From: Shewanella pealeana ATCC 700345
Lineage (GTDB): Bacteria; Pseudomonadota; Gammaproteobacteria; Enterobacterales; Shewanellaceae
Length of the DNA: 64,000 nt
Assembly: GCF_000018285.1 (NCBI RefSeq)
Contig: NC_009901.1
Coordinates: 3,285,001-3,349,000 of the forward strand
Direction: 5' to 3'
The notes beneath the pieces are model-generated. The model ran no database searches. It worked only from the letters and a program-made list of their open reading frames with translations, and was not told the origin of the DNA. Every line of letters begins with the position of its first letter. Positions within the stretch are counted from its first letter, which is position 1. Below, piece after piece: positions 18,792 through 29,004 of this stretch. A program made the translations under genes and the position numbers.

Positions 18792-19766
18792 TTAGTCTGT
18801 GTGAGCAGCGATCTCTATTTCTACTCTTCGATTTAACGCGCGCCCTTTTGCCGTCATGTTGCTGGACACAGGATTTTCCTCGCCTTTCCAGTCGATATGG
18901 ATGCGACTTGGTGCTACACCATGGGTGATAAAATAGGCTTGAGTCGCTTCAGCACGGCGTTTTGCGAGAGCAAGATTATAACGCTCGGCGCCTAAACTAT
19001 CGGTATAGGCTGTCACACTGATGCTTGCATTTTTGCTGGCTAATGCGCTTTTTATCACCTCATCTAGAGCTGAAGTGTCAGTTAGCTTACTACTATCAAA
19101 CCCAAATACACTATTGCCTCGAATTGATACTGATTGTACGTTTATGGTCGGGGTTATGAGCACTTGCTGCTTATCGAGCGGCTTATGCATAGGATCTATC
19201 GCCGGCCGCACAGACGGATGCGAGACCACACCAAACTTATAGTTAAACCCAAGCGTAAACTCATAGAGGTCATCATCTGTACTTGGGGTATCTTTAATCC
19301 AGCGATAGCCTGTGTCTAGCTCCCAGCGCGGTGAAAATCGATACTTGATGCCTAATCCACTGCTAATCGATATGTCATCATTCACCCATGCTGGGCCTAG
19401 CTTAAAATACAGCGATGCTTCGTCACTGAGCCGGTATCGAGTCGATAAATAAGTCGCGATTGAGAATAAGTGTTTATCTGCTGATAGCGTGCTTTGCTGC
19501 TTATCTTGCCCCTTGCCTAGGTAGCTAAGATCAGATTCAAGGGCTAAATAACGGTTCAAGTTGTAACCGAATACTAGGCCAGAGCTCAGGTTAACCGCCT
19601 TATTTTCCTCAGGTTCTTGCTTAGCTTGGCTATCGAGTAACGCCCCGCCTAACTTAGCACCAAAGTAAAAATCGCCATCGCTGTAATAGCCTTCAGCGAC
19701 AGCTGCGCTTGAGTAAACAAACATAGGACTGAGTAAACAGAAAAGTGTTTTGGTCATTGGCTTCAT
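18792..19766 (-). CDS. OmpA-family outer-membrane protein at the end of a pilus operon
   Basis: A 324-aa protein. It has a signal peptide ending near AVA, an eight-strand OmpA-like barrel (about 25-175) and a C-terminal OmpA/peptidoglycan-binding domain with FGFDSSKLT, TAYTDSLGAERYNLALAKRRAEA and GRALNRRVEI. The gene start overlaps the stop of the upstream tip-adhesin-like gene by 4 bp (ATGA), so it is translated as part of the chaperone-usher operon. An OmpA-type partner is an unusual addition to such an operon; it may anchor the usher or stabilise the wall near the pilus. Confidence 0.87.
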   Translation of the reverse strand: MKPMTKTLFCLLSPMFVYSSAAVAEGYYSDGDFYFGAKLGGALLDSQAKQEPEENKAVNLSSGLVFGYNLNRYLALESDLSYLGKGQDKQQSTLSADKHLFSIATYLSTRYRLSDEASLYFKLGPAWVNDDISISSGLGIKYRFSPRWELDTGYRWIKDTPSTDDDLYEFTLGFNYKFGVVSHPSVRPAIDPMHKPLDKQQVLITPTINVQSVSIRGNSVFGFDSSKLTDTSALDEVIKSALASKNASISVTAYTDSLGAERYNLALAKRRAEATQAYFITHGVAPSRIHIDWKGEENPVSSNMTAKGRALNRRVEIEIAAHTD

Positions 19767-20872
19767 AACAGAACCTCAAACATCAGGGTAAAATTATCGC
19801 TATAACGCTGCTCTTCTACGTCATTAACCGACACGTTTTCATAGCCGACATTGAGCATAAAAGGGATCATGCTAGCCCCCGGCGCATCTATTTGTGCTTG
19901 CCCCTTTTCAACAACTTGACCATCTGCTACCAGCTCAGATTGTGAGCTACACCCTTGGCAACTAATACTGTATGGGATCTCGGTGGCGCCGCCTGAGTCA
20001 GGCTTTAAACTATAGTCATCAGCATCTTTATTGATTAGCCTGAACTTAAGCCCATTTTGAAACTGGCCTAACACTGAGACTTTAAAGCCGGTATGGCCAC
20101 TCACCGTATGCTTGTAAGTGTCATATTTCGGCGTCATATGGCCATTACCCAATACGTTGATGCGACTGATCACACTGGGGTTATAGGCTATCTGCATCGA
20201 AAAGGTAATGGGGATATTACGATAGGTTTTTACCGCCTCTGAAATATTGGCCTTAAAGCCGTAACTTATCACCCCTGTTACTGTTCCCGAATAAATGCCT
20301 TTGCCCTTGCCTTTTAAACGCCTAATCAACTCGGTTTTGTCGAAACGAATGACTGGTTGATAGCGTTTAAAGGGCGTTGTAGGGCTATCAAATTGAATAC
20401 TCTTATTGGCGATACAAAAACCATTGTGACTGGTGCTCATCACAGTACTGGTGGCCGCTATAGTCGATCGCTCACAAGCTGGATAGATATCGGCATAAGG
20501 GCTTTGTGAAAACTGGCCACCGAGCTGATATTTAACTCCGGTTAACTTAATTGGCATCGACACATGCTCTGCCCCGCTGGATAACTCAATATTCATCTGG
20601 GTTGGGCTAGTGTATGTCCCCGGCACCCACATAGTCGTTTCAGGCAATCGAGTTGGGGTAAACCAGTAGTTTGGCCTGATATACGCGCCATCGCTACTGG
20701 CATTGGCCCACTCTAGTTTATCGCCCGTTAAGGTGCCATTGATGGTAAATGCACTCACTGGTAGAGATGCACCAAGCAATAGGCATAGTGAAATCGATGA
20801 AAAATGTGCGAACGGCGTCAACACCGCCCCAAAACCTGCCTTGCAAGCCAGCTTGATTACTGCGAAGCACAT
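19763..20872 (-). CDS. Probable pilus tip adhesin/minor subunit
   Basis: A 369-aa secreted protein with an N-terminal signal (ends near PVSAF) and a beta-rich body. It starts 1 bp after the chaperone gene and overlaps the next gene by 4 bp. Size, position after chaperone and usher, and two-part layout fit a CooD/CfaE-like tip protein of alpha-type (CS1-like) pili. The C-terminal half (GHTGFKVSVLGQF..., SCQGCSS) would be the pilin domain. Sequence identity alone is too weak to confirm, so the role comes mostly from context. Confidence 0.7.
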   Translation of the reverse strand: MCFAVIKLACKAGFGAVLTPFAHFSSISLCLLLGASLPVSAFTINGTLTGDKLEWANASSDGAYIRPNYWFTPTRLPETTMWVPGTYTSPTQMNIELSSGAEHVSMPIKLTGVKYQLGGQFSQSPYADIYPACERSTIAATSTVMSTSHNGFCIANKSIQFDSPTTPFKRYQPVIRFDKTELIRRLKGKGKGIYSGTVTGVISYGFKANISEAVKTYRNIPITFSMQIAYNPSVISRINVLGNGHMTPKYDTYKHTVSGHTGFKVSVLGQFQNGLKFRLINKDADDYSLKPDSGGATEIPYSISCQGCSSQSELVADGQVVEKGQAQIDAPGASMIPFMLNVGYENVSVNDVEEQRYSDNFTLMFEVLL

Positions 20873-20873
20873 C

Positions 20874-21599
20874 TTACTCTCCCCGGCTCAAACGGATCTG
20901 TTCACGGTATGACTCGTCATGGTTTAACACCATCACATCTAAATCATCGGCTTGCAGTGCCTTAGGCACATGAACATCTCGCGTTCTTCCCGCCAAAATG
21001 GTGAAGTTGGCTTTACATAATGCTCTGTCGTCCTTGTCGGAAGGAATATCTTTGTCGCATTGGTCAATAACGATATCTATCATGGTATTGCCGGAGTTTG
21101 TGGCAGTAATCGTCTCGAGCTTATAATCTAAAAGGTATTTAACCTTGCTGACTTTAGCGGGCACTATGTAGTAAGGCGAGAAGCCAAATAGCATATTAAT
21201 TTTCGATTGCGCCTCACCCTCGGTGCTGTACGAGACAGGCTGGATATTGATCTGGTAAACCTGATCTTTGTCTGTATCACAGCGCTCACCACAGATACTT
21301 TCAACTTGAATCTCTTTGACCATGTTTGGCTCTATCACCAATTTAGAGGGCTTAGTCGCAATCCCCCAAGAATCTAAGTTGTCACGTGTATAGGGCGTCT
21401 TGATAATCTTGTTATCGATGATCTCAACCTTTGACACCGACGTCTTGAGAAAGTAAGTGATCTGATCGGTGTTATCTAAGGTAAAGACACCCGCTTTTGT
21501 TTCAGGGTTAGTAAGCATTAAACTGCTAATTGCCATTGCCGACGCATCGAACACAAATGCAGAGAGTGCAATCAATAATAGTGGTTTATTCATCTTCAT
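20874..21599 (-). CDS. Periplasmic pilus chaperone
   Basis: A 241-aa secreted protein with the two-immunoglobulin-domain pattern of pilus chaperones. The signal peptide ends near ASAM; the first domain includes LMLTNPETKAGVFTLDN and KPSKLVIEPNMVKEIQV, which fits the edge strand that donates to pilin subunits; the second domain ends at VMVLNHDESYREQIRL. It would hold pilins in the periplasm and hand them to the usher. It lies 3 bp after the usher stop. Confidence 0.78.
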   Translation of the reverse strand: MKMNKPLLLIALSAFVFDASAMAISSLMLTNPETKAGVFTLDNTDQITYFLKTSVSKVEIIDNKIIKTPYTRDNLDSWGIATKPSKLVIEPNMVKEIQVESICGERCDTDKDQVYQINIQPVSYSTEGEAQSKINMLFGFSPYYIVPAKVSKVKYLLDYKLETITATNSGNTMIDIVIDQCDKDIPSDKDDRALCKANFTILAGRTRDVHVPKALQADDLDVMVLNHDESYREQIRLSRGE

Positions 21600-21602
21600 A
21601 AG

Positions 21603-24536
21603 TTAGTTCCAGTTGTTAGCAAAGCTGTCATCTTTAATGAGACTCTTCGCATAAAGGCTTAATTCGTTTAGCAGCGATACTTGCATTGCGCTAAGGCTTG
21701 ACCCATTAACGACATAGACATATTGGCGCGAACCCACGCTGCGAGTAATCACCGACAAGCCTGCCTGCTGCAGTTTAAGGCCGGTATTAAGTCGTTCTTC
21801 CTCATTGGTGAACATGCCAATAAAGTAATATTGCTCGCCATCTATCTTGATAGGCTGCAAGGCGTTATCTTGTGCCAGCATCAATGTTTCGTCGTTATCT
21901 AATCCCGGCAGGCAATAGTTATTACCGGTATTGACGATATAGGTCGAATCCCTATCCAAGCTCGGGGTCACACAAGTTTGATTATCTGATACCAATTGAT
22001 AATCAGAGCCAGCAATAACGGAAATTTTAAATACCCCCTCCTCGACCTGCTCAACGTCGATACAGCCCTCGCCAGTGCACTGAACGTTTGCAATCACTCG
22101 ATGATTAACGTCGTCAAATGACGAGATAAAGGTTTTGACTTTCACCAAGTCAATATCGAGAGCCATCACAGTCCCGGGTAGGCTATAACCGGAAATATCC
22201 CGTGTTTGATCGCTAATATAATTTGATGAGTCAGTGTCTAAGCGCGCATTAAATGCCTTGTATTTATCGACCGCAATGATCGTCTCTTCTCGGTCAATAT
22301 TCTCGCTATAACTCAGCGTGTTATCATCATAGATAGAAAGCAAACCACGGTGAGCGTCATCTCCCCCCTGATTTTGGGCGTCGACGATGATGTAGGAGTC
22401 ACTCTGCTCTGAGGTGAAGTAAGCTTCGCCTTTAGCCGATAACACCTGAGTGCTATTAAAGCTTGAACTGACAGAATGAGTGCCGTCTGAGCTAATATAT
22501 GCATAGGTATCTGACGCCACGTAGCTGTTGTCATAACTAATATTACTGGACAGGTCGCTGCTCATATTACGGTCAACATCGGTGCCGTTATAGCTGATCC
22601 CAAGCTCATTATTCATTGATAAGTTGCGAGTCACCTGTCTGTCATTTGCCACGCTGTTTCTAAACTCATCGAGCCCTTGTCGACTCACCGATACCGACGA
22701 GCTCGCACTCCAGCCAGCCGATAGAGGGACCGACCAAAGCACGCCCGCATACCAATCATCTTCAACACCAAAACTGTCACCGCCTTGAAATGTCGCAGAA
22801 AAGTTAATGACAGAGTCCGCTATAAACGAGTGGGAAAACCCGGCACTCACAGACCAATAATCACTTTGGTCGACGAATAATGCTGGCGAATTGGTCGCAT
22901 CTAGCTTGTTGTTCACATACAGCAGGTAGCCTTGACCGCCCCAAAGATCCGAGGAAAGATTGACATTAAGACGCTGATAACCGGTATTTGACAGCATAAA
23001 GTTATCTAAACCAAAGTCACTGTCGGCTGAATCGAACTTCTCGTAGCCCACCCCTATGCTGTAAAAACTCACATCGGCAGCCATAAACTGACTACCGTTT
23101 GAGAAAGATGCATATTTGAACTGTGCGGTCGACGCATCATTAAACGAGGTCTTAATGCCTAATTCAGACAAAGTGCTATCAGAGTTAGACAGCAGCCTTG
23201 CGCCAACCATGGTGCTATCGGTTAGCTGATAAGAAAACTTACCCTCGACAAAGTTATTGCTATCGAGTTGCAGTTTGGACTGTTCAGGCAACGCTTCTAG
23301 ATAAGCATCTAACGCGATAGCTTGCGCTGATAAATTTACCGCATCAGCTTGCAAGCTATCAGAGTTAACTCGGTAACCTAACTTAGCTTGCAGCTTAATG
23401 AGCTGCCGCTGCCTATTTTGCTCTACAACGCCTTCATAACTGTCTTCATAGCGGTCGTTAAAGCGACCAGCAGAGAAGCTATAGTCGTATTCACCTTTAT
23501 TGAGTGAAAAAGCACTGTTATTAACAATCTGCTGACGCTCTTTTAAGATCTCACGCCCCGCAGCAATCACCACCACAGTTGCCGTATAAGAGCCATAGGG
23601 CAGATCGCGAAAGGCGATGCTCTGCTGGCCTGAGTCCACATTCTTGCTGTAGATCAAATGACTATCGCGGTAGACCTCGATGCGCCCCTTGTTCGGCAAG
23701 ATATAGAACAGGCGACGATTATTTTGCTTGCCCCCCTCAATCAAGTTCTGCGAAGAAGAATAGTTGACTATGTCTTGTGAATAGCTTCCCGATAAGTCCA
23801 TAAACGCCGTCGTATTCTGCTCATAACCGTATTTGAAGTGGCCGAATTGAACGCGTCTGTTTTGCGCTTCATAGTCGTAAGATAGCTGCTCTGCATCAAA
23901 CTTATTCGCAGCAGAATCGGCATAGAGGCTTGATTTAATCGAGCCATACTTTAAACCAATTAAGGTCTCATCACGGCCGATAACCGATGAGCCACCATCA
24001 CTAAAATAGTGATAGTTCAAATTAACACTGTTGATGACACCATACTGCTCGTTAGTTGCATCATGAAAACGACGACTGGTGTTGCGGTTATCAATCAGAT
24101 CCGCATTAATAAATAGGCTGAGTTTCTTATGCTCAAAATCATAGGTAAAGGCGTAACGCTCTGGCATCAAGCTGCACTCAGACACTTTCCCCTGGCACAA
24201 GCTTGATGTGCTAATGTGTTGCATCGCCGCGACAATGTCGCTAGCAGCTTGAGGCTTAACATTATGCGCCGTTAAGTATTGCTCAACCTTGGCCTTACTC
24301 GCCCTATTTAAAGATGCTGAGGTAGGCGTAGAGTTAAGCTTGATAACAAGCTGATCATTGCTACTGGCCAACTGAAAGCTAAACTGCTCAGTACTGCCTG
24401 AATACAGCTCTGCAAACTCATCTGGTATCGCAATGCCTTCCGTTTTTACCGATGCATAGCTAGGTAAAGACAGCTGAGGGTTAAGGGTACAAGACAGACC
24501 AAATAGGATTGAAAGGGCTAGTTTGTTGTATCTCAT
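21603..24536 (-). CDS. Outer-membrane usher, TcfC/CS1-like
   Basis: A 977-aa outer-membrane assembly pore. It has a signal peptide, an N-terminal periplasmic domain, and a large barrel. Characteristic usher text includes RIEVYRDSHLIYSKNVDSG, FRDLPYGSYTATVVVIAAG and NKGEYDYSFSAGRF, which fits the plug/E-set region of TcfC-like ushers. The C-terminal ~200 residues hold cysteine-bearing small domains. The ATG overlaps the preceding gene's stop by 4 bp. Length is within the range of CS1-type ushers and longer than PapC (about 830 aa). Confidence 0.87.
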   Translation of the reverse strand: MRYNKLALSILFGLSCTLNPQLSLPSYASVKTEGIAIPDEFAELYSGSTEQFSFQLASSNDQLVIKLNSTPTSASLNRASKAKVEQYLTAHNVKPQAASDIVAAMQHISTSSLCQGKVSECSLMPERYAFTYDFEHKKLSLFINADLIDNRNTSRRFHDATNEQYGVINSVNLNYHYFSDGGSSVIGRDETLIGLKYGSIKSSLYADSAANKFDAEQLSYDYEAQNRRVQFGHFKYGYEQNTTAFMDLSGSYSQDIVNYSSSQNLIEGGKQNNRRLFYILPNKGRIEVYRDSHLIYSKNVDSGQQSIAFRDLPYGSYTATVVVIAAGREILKERQQIVNNSAFSLNKGEYDYSFSAGRFNDRYEDSYEGVVEQNRQRQLIKLQAKLGYRVNSDSLQADAVNLSAQAIALDAYLEALPEQSKLQLDSNNFVEGKFSYQLTDSTMVGARLLSNSDSTLSELGIKTSFNDASTAQFKYASFSNGSQFMAADVSFYSIGVGYEKFDSADSDFGLDNFMLSNTGYQRLNVNLSSDLWGGQGYLLYVNNKLDATNSPALFVDQSDYWSVSAGFSHSFIADSVINFSATFQGGDSFGVEDDWYAGVLWSVPLSAGWSASSSVSVSRQGLDEFRNSVANDRQVTRNLSMNNELGISYNGTDVDRNMSSDLSSNISYDNSYVASDTYAYISSDGTHSVSSSFNSTQVLSAKGEAYFTSEQSDSYIIVDAQNQGGDDAHRGLLSIYDDNTLSYSENIDREETIIAVDKYKAFNARLDTDSSNYISDQTRDISGYSLPGTVMALDIDLVKVKTFISSFDDVNHRVIANVQCTGEGCIDVEQVEEGVFKISVIAGSDYQLVSDNQTCVTPSLDRDSTYIVNTGNNYCLPGLDNDETLMLAQDNALQPIKIDGEQYYFIGMFTNEEERLNTGLKLQQAGLSVITRSVGSRQYVYVVNGSSLSAMQVSLLNELSLYAKSLIKDDSFANNWN

Positions 24537-25066
24537 ATGGCTAACTCTATGCTCATCTTGATCATACCCTCGCAGTAGTCATCTTTTACGCTGACTGGCG
24601 CAAACTTAAGTTCAACGTCAAAGTTGCTGTACTTTCCCACACGATTAACCCCGTCAAACTCCAAACTATCTAGCCCCTCTCCCTTATTAATCGATTCACC
24701 ATCGACGCTGACAGACACTAAGTCTTTGCTGTCAGTCGCCACGCCATTGACGTCATAACAAGCGGAGCTGTTTTCAATCAAATTAAGGCTGTAGCTATTG
24801 AGCGGATCACTCTTACCAATCGAGGTTTCTAATTGCAGTACATCTGAAATATCATTAAATTTGTAATTACGGCCATCGAACTCTAGCTGCCAGTTCTTTT
24901 TGACAAACTCAAATTTAATGATCTCTCGGTCATAAAACTTATCCAGCTCTATCTGCGTGTCCACATGGAACTCTCGCTGATTGCCAGAAGCAGAGCTATC
25001 AAGAGCCAAGGCATCATTTGTCACACATAACAAAAATGCGAAAAAAACAACTTTTGTATAAGTCAT
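24533..25066 (-). CDS. Putative minor pilin
   Basis: A 177-aa secreted protein with a signal ending near ALALD. It has a beta-strand pattern and two cysteines (ACYD, YCEG). It lies 36 bp after the major pilin and overlaps the usher by 4 bp, the usual slot for a minor pilin or a second chaperone-like subunit. No recognisable family motif. Confidence 0.65.
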   Translation of the reverse strand: MTYTKVVFFAFLLCVTNDALALDSSASGNQREFHVDTQIELDKFYDREIIKFEFVKKNWQLEFDGRNYKFNDISDVLQLETSIGKSDPLNSYSLNLIENSSACYDVNGVATDSKDLVSVSVDGESINKGEGLDSLEFDGVNRVGKYSNFDVELKFAPVSVKDDYCEGMIKMSIELAI

Positions 25067-25102
25067 AATTGGCTCTTGATAGTTCTGAGGAATAAGTGGG
25101 GC

Positions 25103-25681
25103 TTAGATAGCTTTAGCTGAATTGATTACGGTATGCACCTCAATATTTTGCCCAGGGTTTAGCTCTGTCCCCATCGAAGTTTCAACACTTTCAGCGTTCT
25201 CTGTGGTAAAGGTCACTGTGCCTGTTGTTGCAATAACAGGTTTAGATTTCTCCATTGGCGCGCCTTCCATCTTCACGACAGTCGCTACACCGGTCGTATC
25301 TAAGGTACCAATCACTGTCTCTAACGAGTTCATGGTCCAAGAAGCATCCGGAATAATGTCGCCAACTGCTTCTGCAACTTCGCCTTGTACAAAACCGCTC
25401 GCACACAAGCCTTCTGCTGGCGCGCTGCCATCAGTACATAAACGATAATGCAGCTCTAGTGAGATCTGATCTGAAGTAAACACACCTGTGGTGTCTTTGA
25501 CATCGAGTCCAGCGGTATCAATATATGGCACGCGACCCGATGGGCCGGTAATGATCACGCCTTCACCCGGTACCACTGTCGGTACGATACCTTTCCAGTG
25601 CAGCGTCGTGGTGGCATCATCAGCCAAGGCCGAGCCAGATAAGGTTAATAGTGCGATAGGTAATAAAATCTTGGCATTCAT
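25103..25681 (-). CDS. Major pilin subunit of the chaperone-usher operon
   Basis: A 192-aa secreted protein. ATG 25681 is preceded by GAGGATG 7-9 bases upstream; a longer frame to 25702 lacks support. The signal ends at ALAD. The mature part is beta-rich with one cysteine pair (RLCTDG...GLCAS) and ends in IEVHTVINSAKAI, fitting donor-strand pilins. As the first gene of the operon with a good ribosome-binding site it is probably the most expressed subunit. Confidence 0.75.
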   Translation of the reverse strand: MNAKILLPIALLTLSGSALADDATTTLHWKGIVPTVVPGEGVIITGPSGRVPYIDTAGLDVKDTTGVFTSDQISLELHYRLCTDGSAPAEGLCASGFVQGEVAEAVGDIIPDASWTMNSLETVIGTLDTTGVATVVKMEGAPMEKSKPVIATTGTVTFTTENAESVETSMGTELNPGQNIEVHTVINSAKAI

Positions 25682-26106
25682 AGCAACATCCTCGTTGAAC
25701 ATTTATTTGTCATACTTGCTCAGCAAAAATAAATGCCTAAACTGGCAATAAATCACTTTCTTTTGCAAATATGTCTGATAGGTAACTTTCAGGACATATG
25801 TTAACCAATGGATATATCCTCAACAGGTCAAAACTGATTTCTAAAAATCAAAAATGCCTACATAGGATGAAAAATAGCCTGGCAGCAGTGTTTTTTGATC
25901 AAAAAATAACGAAAAAATAATTCAAGTAGTCAATCGAATGAGGAAGGTCTTAGCATTGGAAAGAGGTGAAAAGTAAAGAATCCACCTACAGGAGTTGGTG
26001 ATTTAGGGCTGAAAATAAAAAGGCAGCGTTCAACCTATACTCATTGGTATAAGCCAAACGCTGCCATTTCATTGAGATAGTGAATCTAACCGCAAAACAT
26101 AAGCAG
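25682..26106. other. Intergenic: pilus promoter region and terminator of the downstream lipoprotein gene
   Basis: This 425-bp AT-rich gap holds the pilus operon's promoter region (25682-25980; no element recognised) and, at 26012-26065, an inverted repeat GGCAGCGTT / AACGCTGCC with an inner TATAC / GTATA stem. Read on the minus strand the repeat is followed by TTTTTATTTT, so it ends transcription of the large lipoprotein gene. Confidence 0.75.
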
Positions 26107-29004
26107 CTAATTATCGTATTTATCTAACTGGTTATTACTATTAATGTCTTTATTACCATCATAAGGACCAAAGCCATTATTTTTATAATCGCCAACAATA
26201 TGGCTAAAGCGGCTTTGATAGTTCCCTTTGCCGGTATCTTGATAGCGATACTCAAAACTATCTAACACGTCGTCGCCATCACTGTCAGATAAAATGGGTT
26301 GTGAGCAGTATTCAATATCACCACGATGATACTCTGTGCGCTCAGCCAAACACGCTTCGATTTCACTTGCCGTAGACAGACCATCATTATCTAAATCCAC
26401 CAAGTCTGGATAAACCTTGCCCGTGGCATCTTCATTAGCAAAGCGCACCTCAGGATAAACACTGACTCCCGAGTCGGTTAGGGGGATCACCGCACCATTC
26501 ATTCTGAAATCGATATAGGTACAGCCCGTTAAAATATAGGGATAAGAGACTTCTCGGTGCTTAGGTTTTTCACAGGTTAAGCTTGGGTCTAGCTCTTCGA
26601 GTGGGCTGTAAAACTCCCAATGTTCTTCATGATCATTCTTATTACCCCGAGCAAAGAAGGTACTCAGTCCTTGCCCCGCAGTTTCTGTACGGACACCGTA
26701 AGAGTTGGCTGAATCGCCGACAATATTATAATGATGATCTTTACCACCGTACTCTTTAAGCCCTTTATTAGTCAGTATTTTTAATCTGTCACCTATGATT
26801 AAGGCAACCGCGTTAGCCGTGTTCTCATAAAACCTCACTTTTTTACGGTCACTATGACTTAACTTACTAAATTTAATGGTCATATCCAGCTTTTTGCCAT
26901 TAGGTAGTGTCTCTTGGTGATACTGTGCATAACCGTTAAACTCTAAATAATAACTATCACGCGACTCGCTACTGCCTGCATCATTTTCACCCATTGCTGT
27001 TGCGCGGTAATCATCTTCAACCATGTGCATATAAGTGACATAGTTCGCCGCTTGCTGGTAATCGTTAACTTTGGTCGCGACTTTTTTAACTTTGTAAGAC
27101 TCTCCATCTTTATTCTTGCCATCGAATAACACATACAGCTCACCAGTTGAAGTTAAAGCGGCGATGCCTTTAGTCACTTGGGTACTTTTTACTATCTTCT
27201 TACCTGTATTTTTAAAGAAGTTAGCGAACTTAAGATAAATATTGCCCTTCTCATCAACTTCATGCGAGCCAACCACGCGCACGAATGCCTGTTGAGTTTG
27301 ATCTTTGTTCAAGCAATAGAACGAGCCATGTTGCTTGCCATTATCGGGCGCGTCCCAACATTGGGATACTTTGCCTATATGTTTAGTCCAATTTGAACTG
27401 ATAAACTTACCAGTGCTACCGCAATCAAGGCTGTAATATTTCGCTGTTCCATCGCTGAAATAAACCACCGCAGATAAAGTGCCAAAACTCTCAATTTTCT
27501 CAACGTCATTTAGATTTAATGCATTAAATTTATCTGCAAAATCGCCATAACAAGTATTACTGGTACCGTATATTTGGTTGTGTGCGATGGCGTGACCAGA
27601 TTGCATGACCTCATAGGCTATACCACCGTAGCCCATGATCCTATCGGCATAGGTTAACCCATAATAAACTTTGCTTGTGGCTGGCAACTCTATGAGTGTT
27701 TCGACGGGTTGTAGTGCATTTAACGCTGTAAATAGCACTATCTTGTCTTCGCCACCGCTTTCACTGCTCATATCGATACGGTAATTACCGAAGCCGATAT
27801 TTTTAAGCGCTGTGGCATACAGGCCATTATTTTCCATGTAAGGCAGCAGTGTCTCTTTAAAAGGTTTTATCAGGGTATTACGTCCAACAGCCCCTAGGGC
27901 ACCATCACCAAATAGTTTAATGAAGCCATTAAAGGAAAACTCCAAAATCCCCTCACGTACAAAGCCAGTTTCTATACTGATAACGCCACTGCTCACCCCA
28001 TCGACCTCATGGTCGTAAACCGTGTACTTAACTTCATACAAGCCCTTTTCACTCGCTGAAAAGGTAAACTTGGTATTATTGACATCGCCCGGATTAACCA
28101 GACTGACATTGGCGTTATAGACCTGCACGCCAACAAGTTGCACCTTATCGCCTTCCCTGTCGTTAACGAGTGAGCCAACACCTGGAAAGTTTAAAATATC
28201 CAGAGTCAGAGAATCCTCAACAGGCGCTAATCGGCCATAGGTTTCATCTTTTGTTTCTGGCGCCGTATTACTGTTGCCGGATACATCGATATTGATGACG
28301 CCAGTAAACACCAGTTTATTGTCATCAATCACAGAATAGGTCACCGAAGTAAGACCTATCTCGATACCTTGGTAGCTAAAGTCCCCCGCTTGGGAGACGT
28401 CTGCTATGCCACTACCCACCACCACCGTTGATGCTTCAAAGCTTGGGTTTGTCATGGGTAAAAACTCTGTGGCGAGTTCGTCTTGAATATTAAAACTAAG
28501 CGTATCCCCCAGCGTAAGAGGTTTATTGAGATCAGGCAGTACGCCGCCTGCTGGCAGATCTAACTCTAGTTCTGCTGCAATTTGTTCTGCGCTTTGGCTG
28601 GTAAACAAAATAGAGGCTAATGCCGAAGCTTGGTCGGTGCCATCAGACACCGTATAGCGGTAATCACAGCTCAATGAGCGATTTGGCCTGACAGAGAAAG
28701 ATAAGCCGGACTTGTCTAGCTTAGCAGGTTCACAATCAGCGACATCGCCAAGCGCTTCAACCTTCAGCAGCGTCAACTCAGTGCTCAAACTTGTAGCAAT
28801 GTAGTTTGACAAATTTAGCGTCACAGACTGACTCACGCCATCGGCAATGATTACAGCTTGGCGAAAGTCCATCGCACTGATTGTCGATTTAACCACGGGG
28901 GGAGGCGGTGGTGTTATGCCACCATCTTCACCATCAGAACTTCCACCGCAGGCACTTAATACTACTAGGGATAACAATATGGCTAGTTTAGAAAGTAATC
29001 GCAT
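26107..29004 (-). CDS. Large lipoprotein with calcium-binding-type repeats
   Basis: A 965-aa surface or periplasmic lipoprotein, with lipobox LSAC and C19 followed by GGSSDGEDGG and a proline run. ATG 29004 has AAGG upstream; the longer frame to 29034 lacks one. The N-terminal ~350 residues look like several cadherin/Ig-like domains. A middle region has FSFNGFIKLFG and many aromatic-rich strands, perhaps a beta-propeller. The C-terminus has thrombospondin-type-3-like aspartate loops (DLDNDGLSTASEIE, DSDGDDVLDSFEY and DGNKDINSNNQLD), which usually bind calcium. It lies in the same direction as the pilus genes but is separated by a terminator; an adhesion role is inferred only from context. Confidence 0.75.
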   Translation of the reverse strand: MRLLSKLAILLSLVVLSACGGSSDGEDGGITPPPPPVVKSTISAMDFRQAVIIADGVSQSVTLNLSNYIATSLSTELTLLKVEALGDVADCEPAKLDKSGLSFSVRPNRSLSCDYRYTVSDGTDQASALASILFTSQSAEQIAAELELDLPAGGVLPDLNKPLTLGDTLSFNIQDELATEFLPMTNPSFEASTVVVGSGIADVSQAGDFSYQGIEIGLTSVTYSVIDDNKLVFTGVINIDVSGNSNTAPETKDETYGRLAPVEDSLTLDILNFPGVGSLVNDREGDKVQLVGVQVYNANVSLVNPGDVNNTKFTFSASEKGLYEVKYTVYDHEVDGVSSGVISIETGFVREGILEFSFNGFIKLFGDGALGAVGRNTLIKPFKETLLPYMENNGLYATALKNIGFGNYRIDMSSESGGEDKIVLFTALNALQPVETLIELPATSKVYYGLTYADRIMGYGGIAYEVMQSGHAIAHNQIYGTSNTCYGDFADKFNALNLNDVEKIESFGTLSAVVYFSDGTAKYYSLDCGSTGKFISSNWTKHIGKVSQCWDAPDNGKQHGSFYCLNKDQTQQAFVRVVGSHEVDEKGNIYLKFANFFKNTGKKIVKSTQVTKGIAALTSTGELYVLFDGKNKDGESYKVKKVATKVNDYQQAANYVTYMHMVEDDYRATAMGENDAGSSESRDSYYLEFNGYAQYHQETLPNGKKLDMTIKFSKLSHSDRKKVRFYENTANAVALIIGDRLKILTNKGLKEYGGKDHHYNIVGDSANSYGVRTETAGQGLSTFFARGNKNDHEEHWEFYSPLEELDPSLTCEKPKHREVSYPYILTGCTYIDFRMNGAVIPLTDSGVSVYPEVRFANEDATGKVYPDLVDLDNDGLSTASEIEACLAERTEYHRGDIEYCSQPILSDSDGDDVLDSFEYRYQDTGKGNYQSRFSHIVGDYKNNGFGPYDGNKDINSNNQLDKYDN

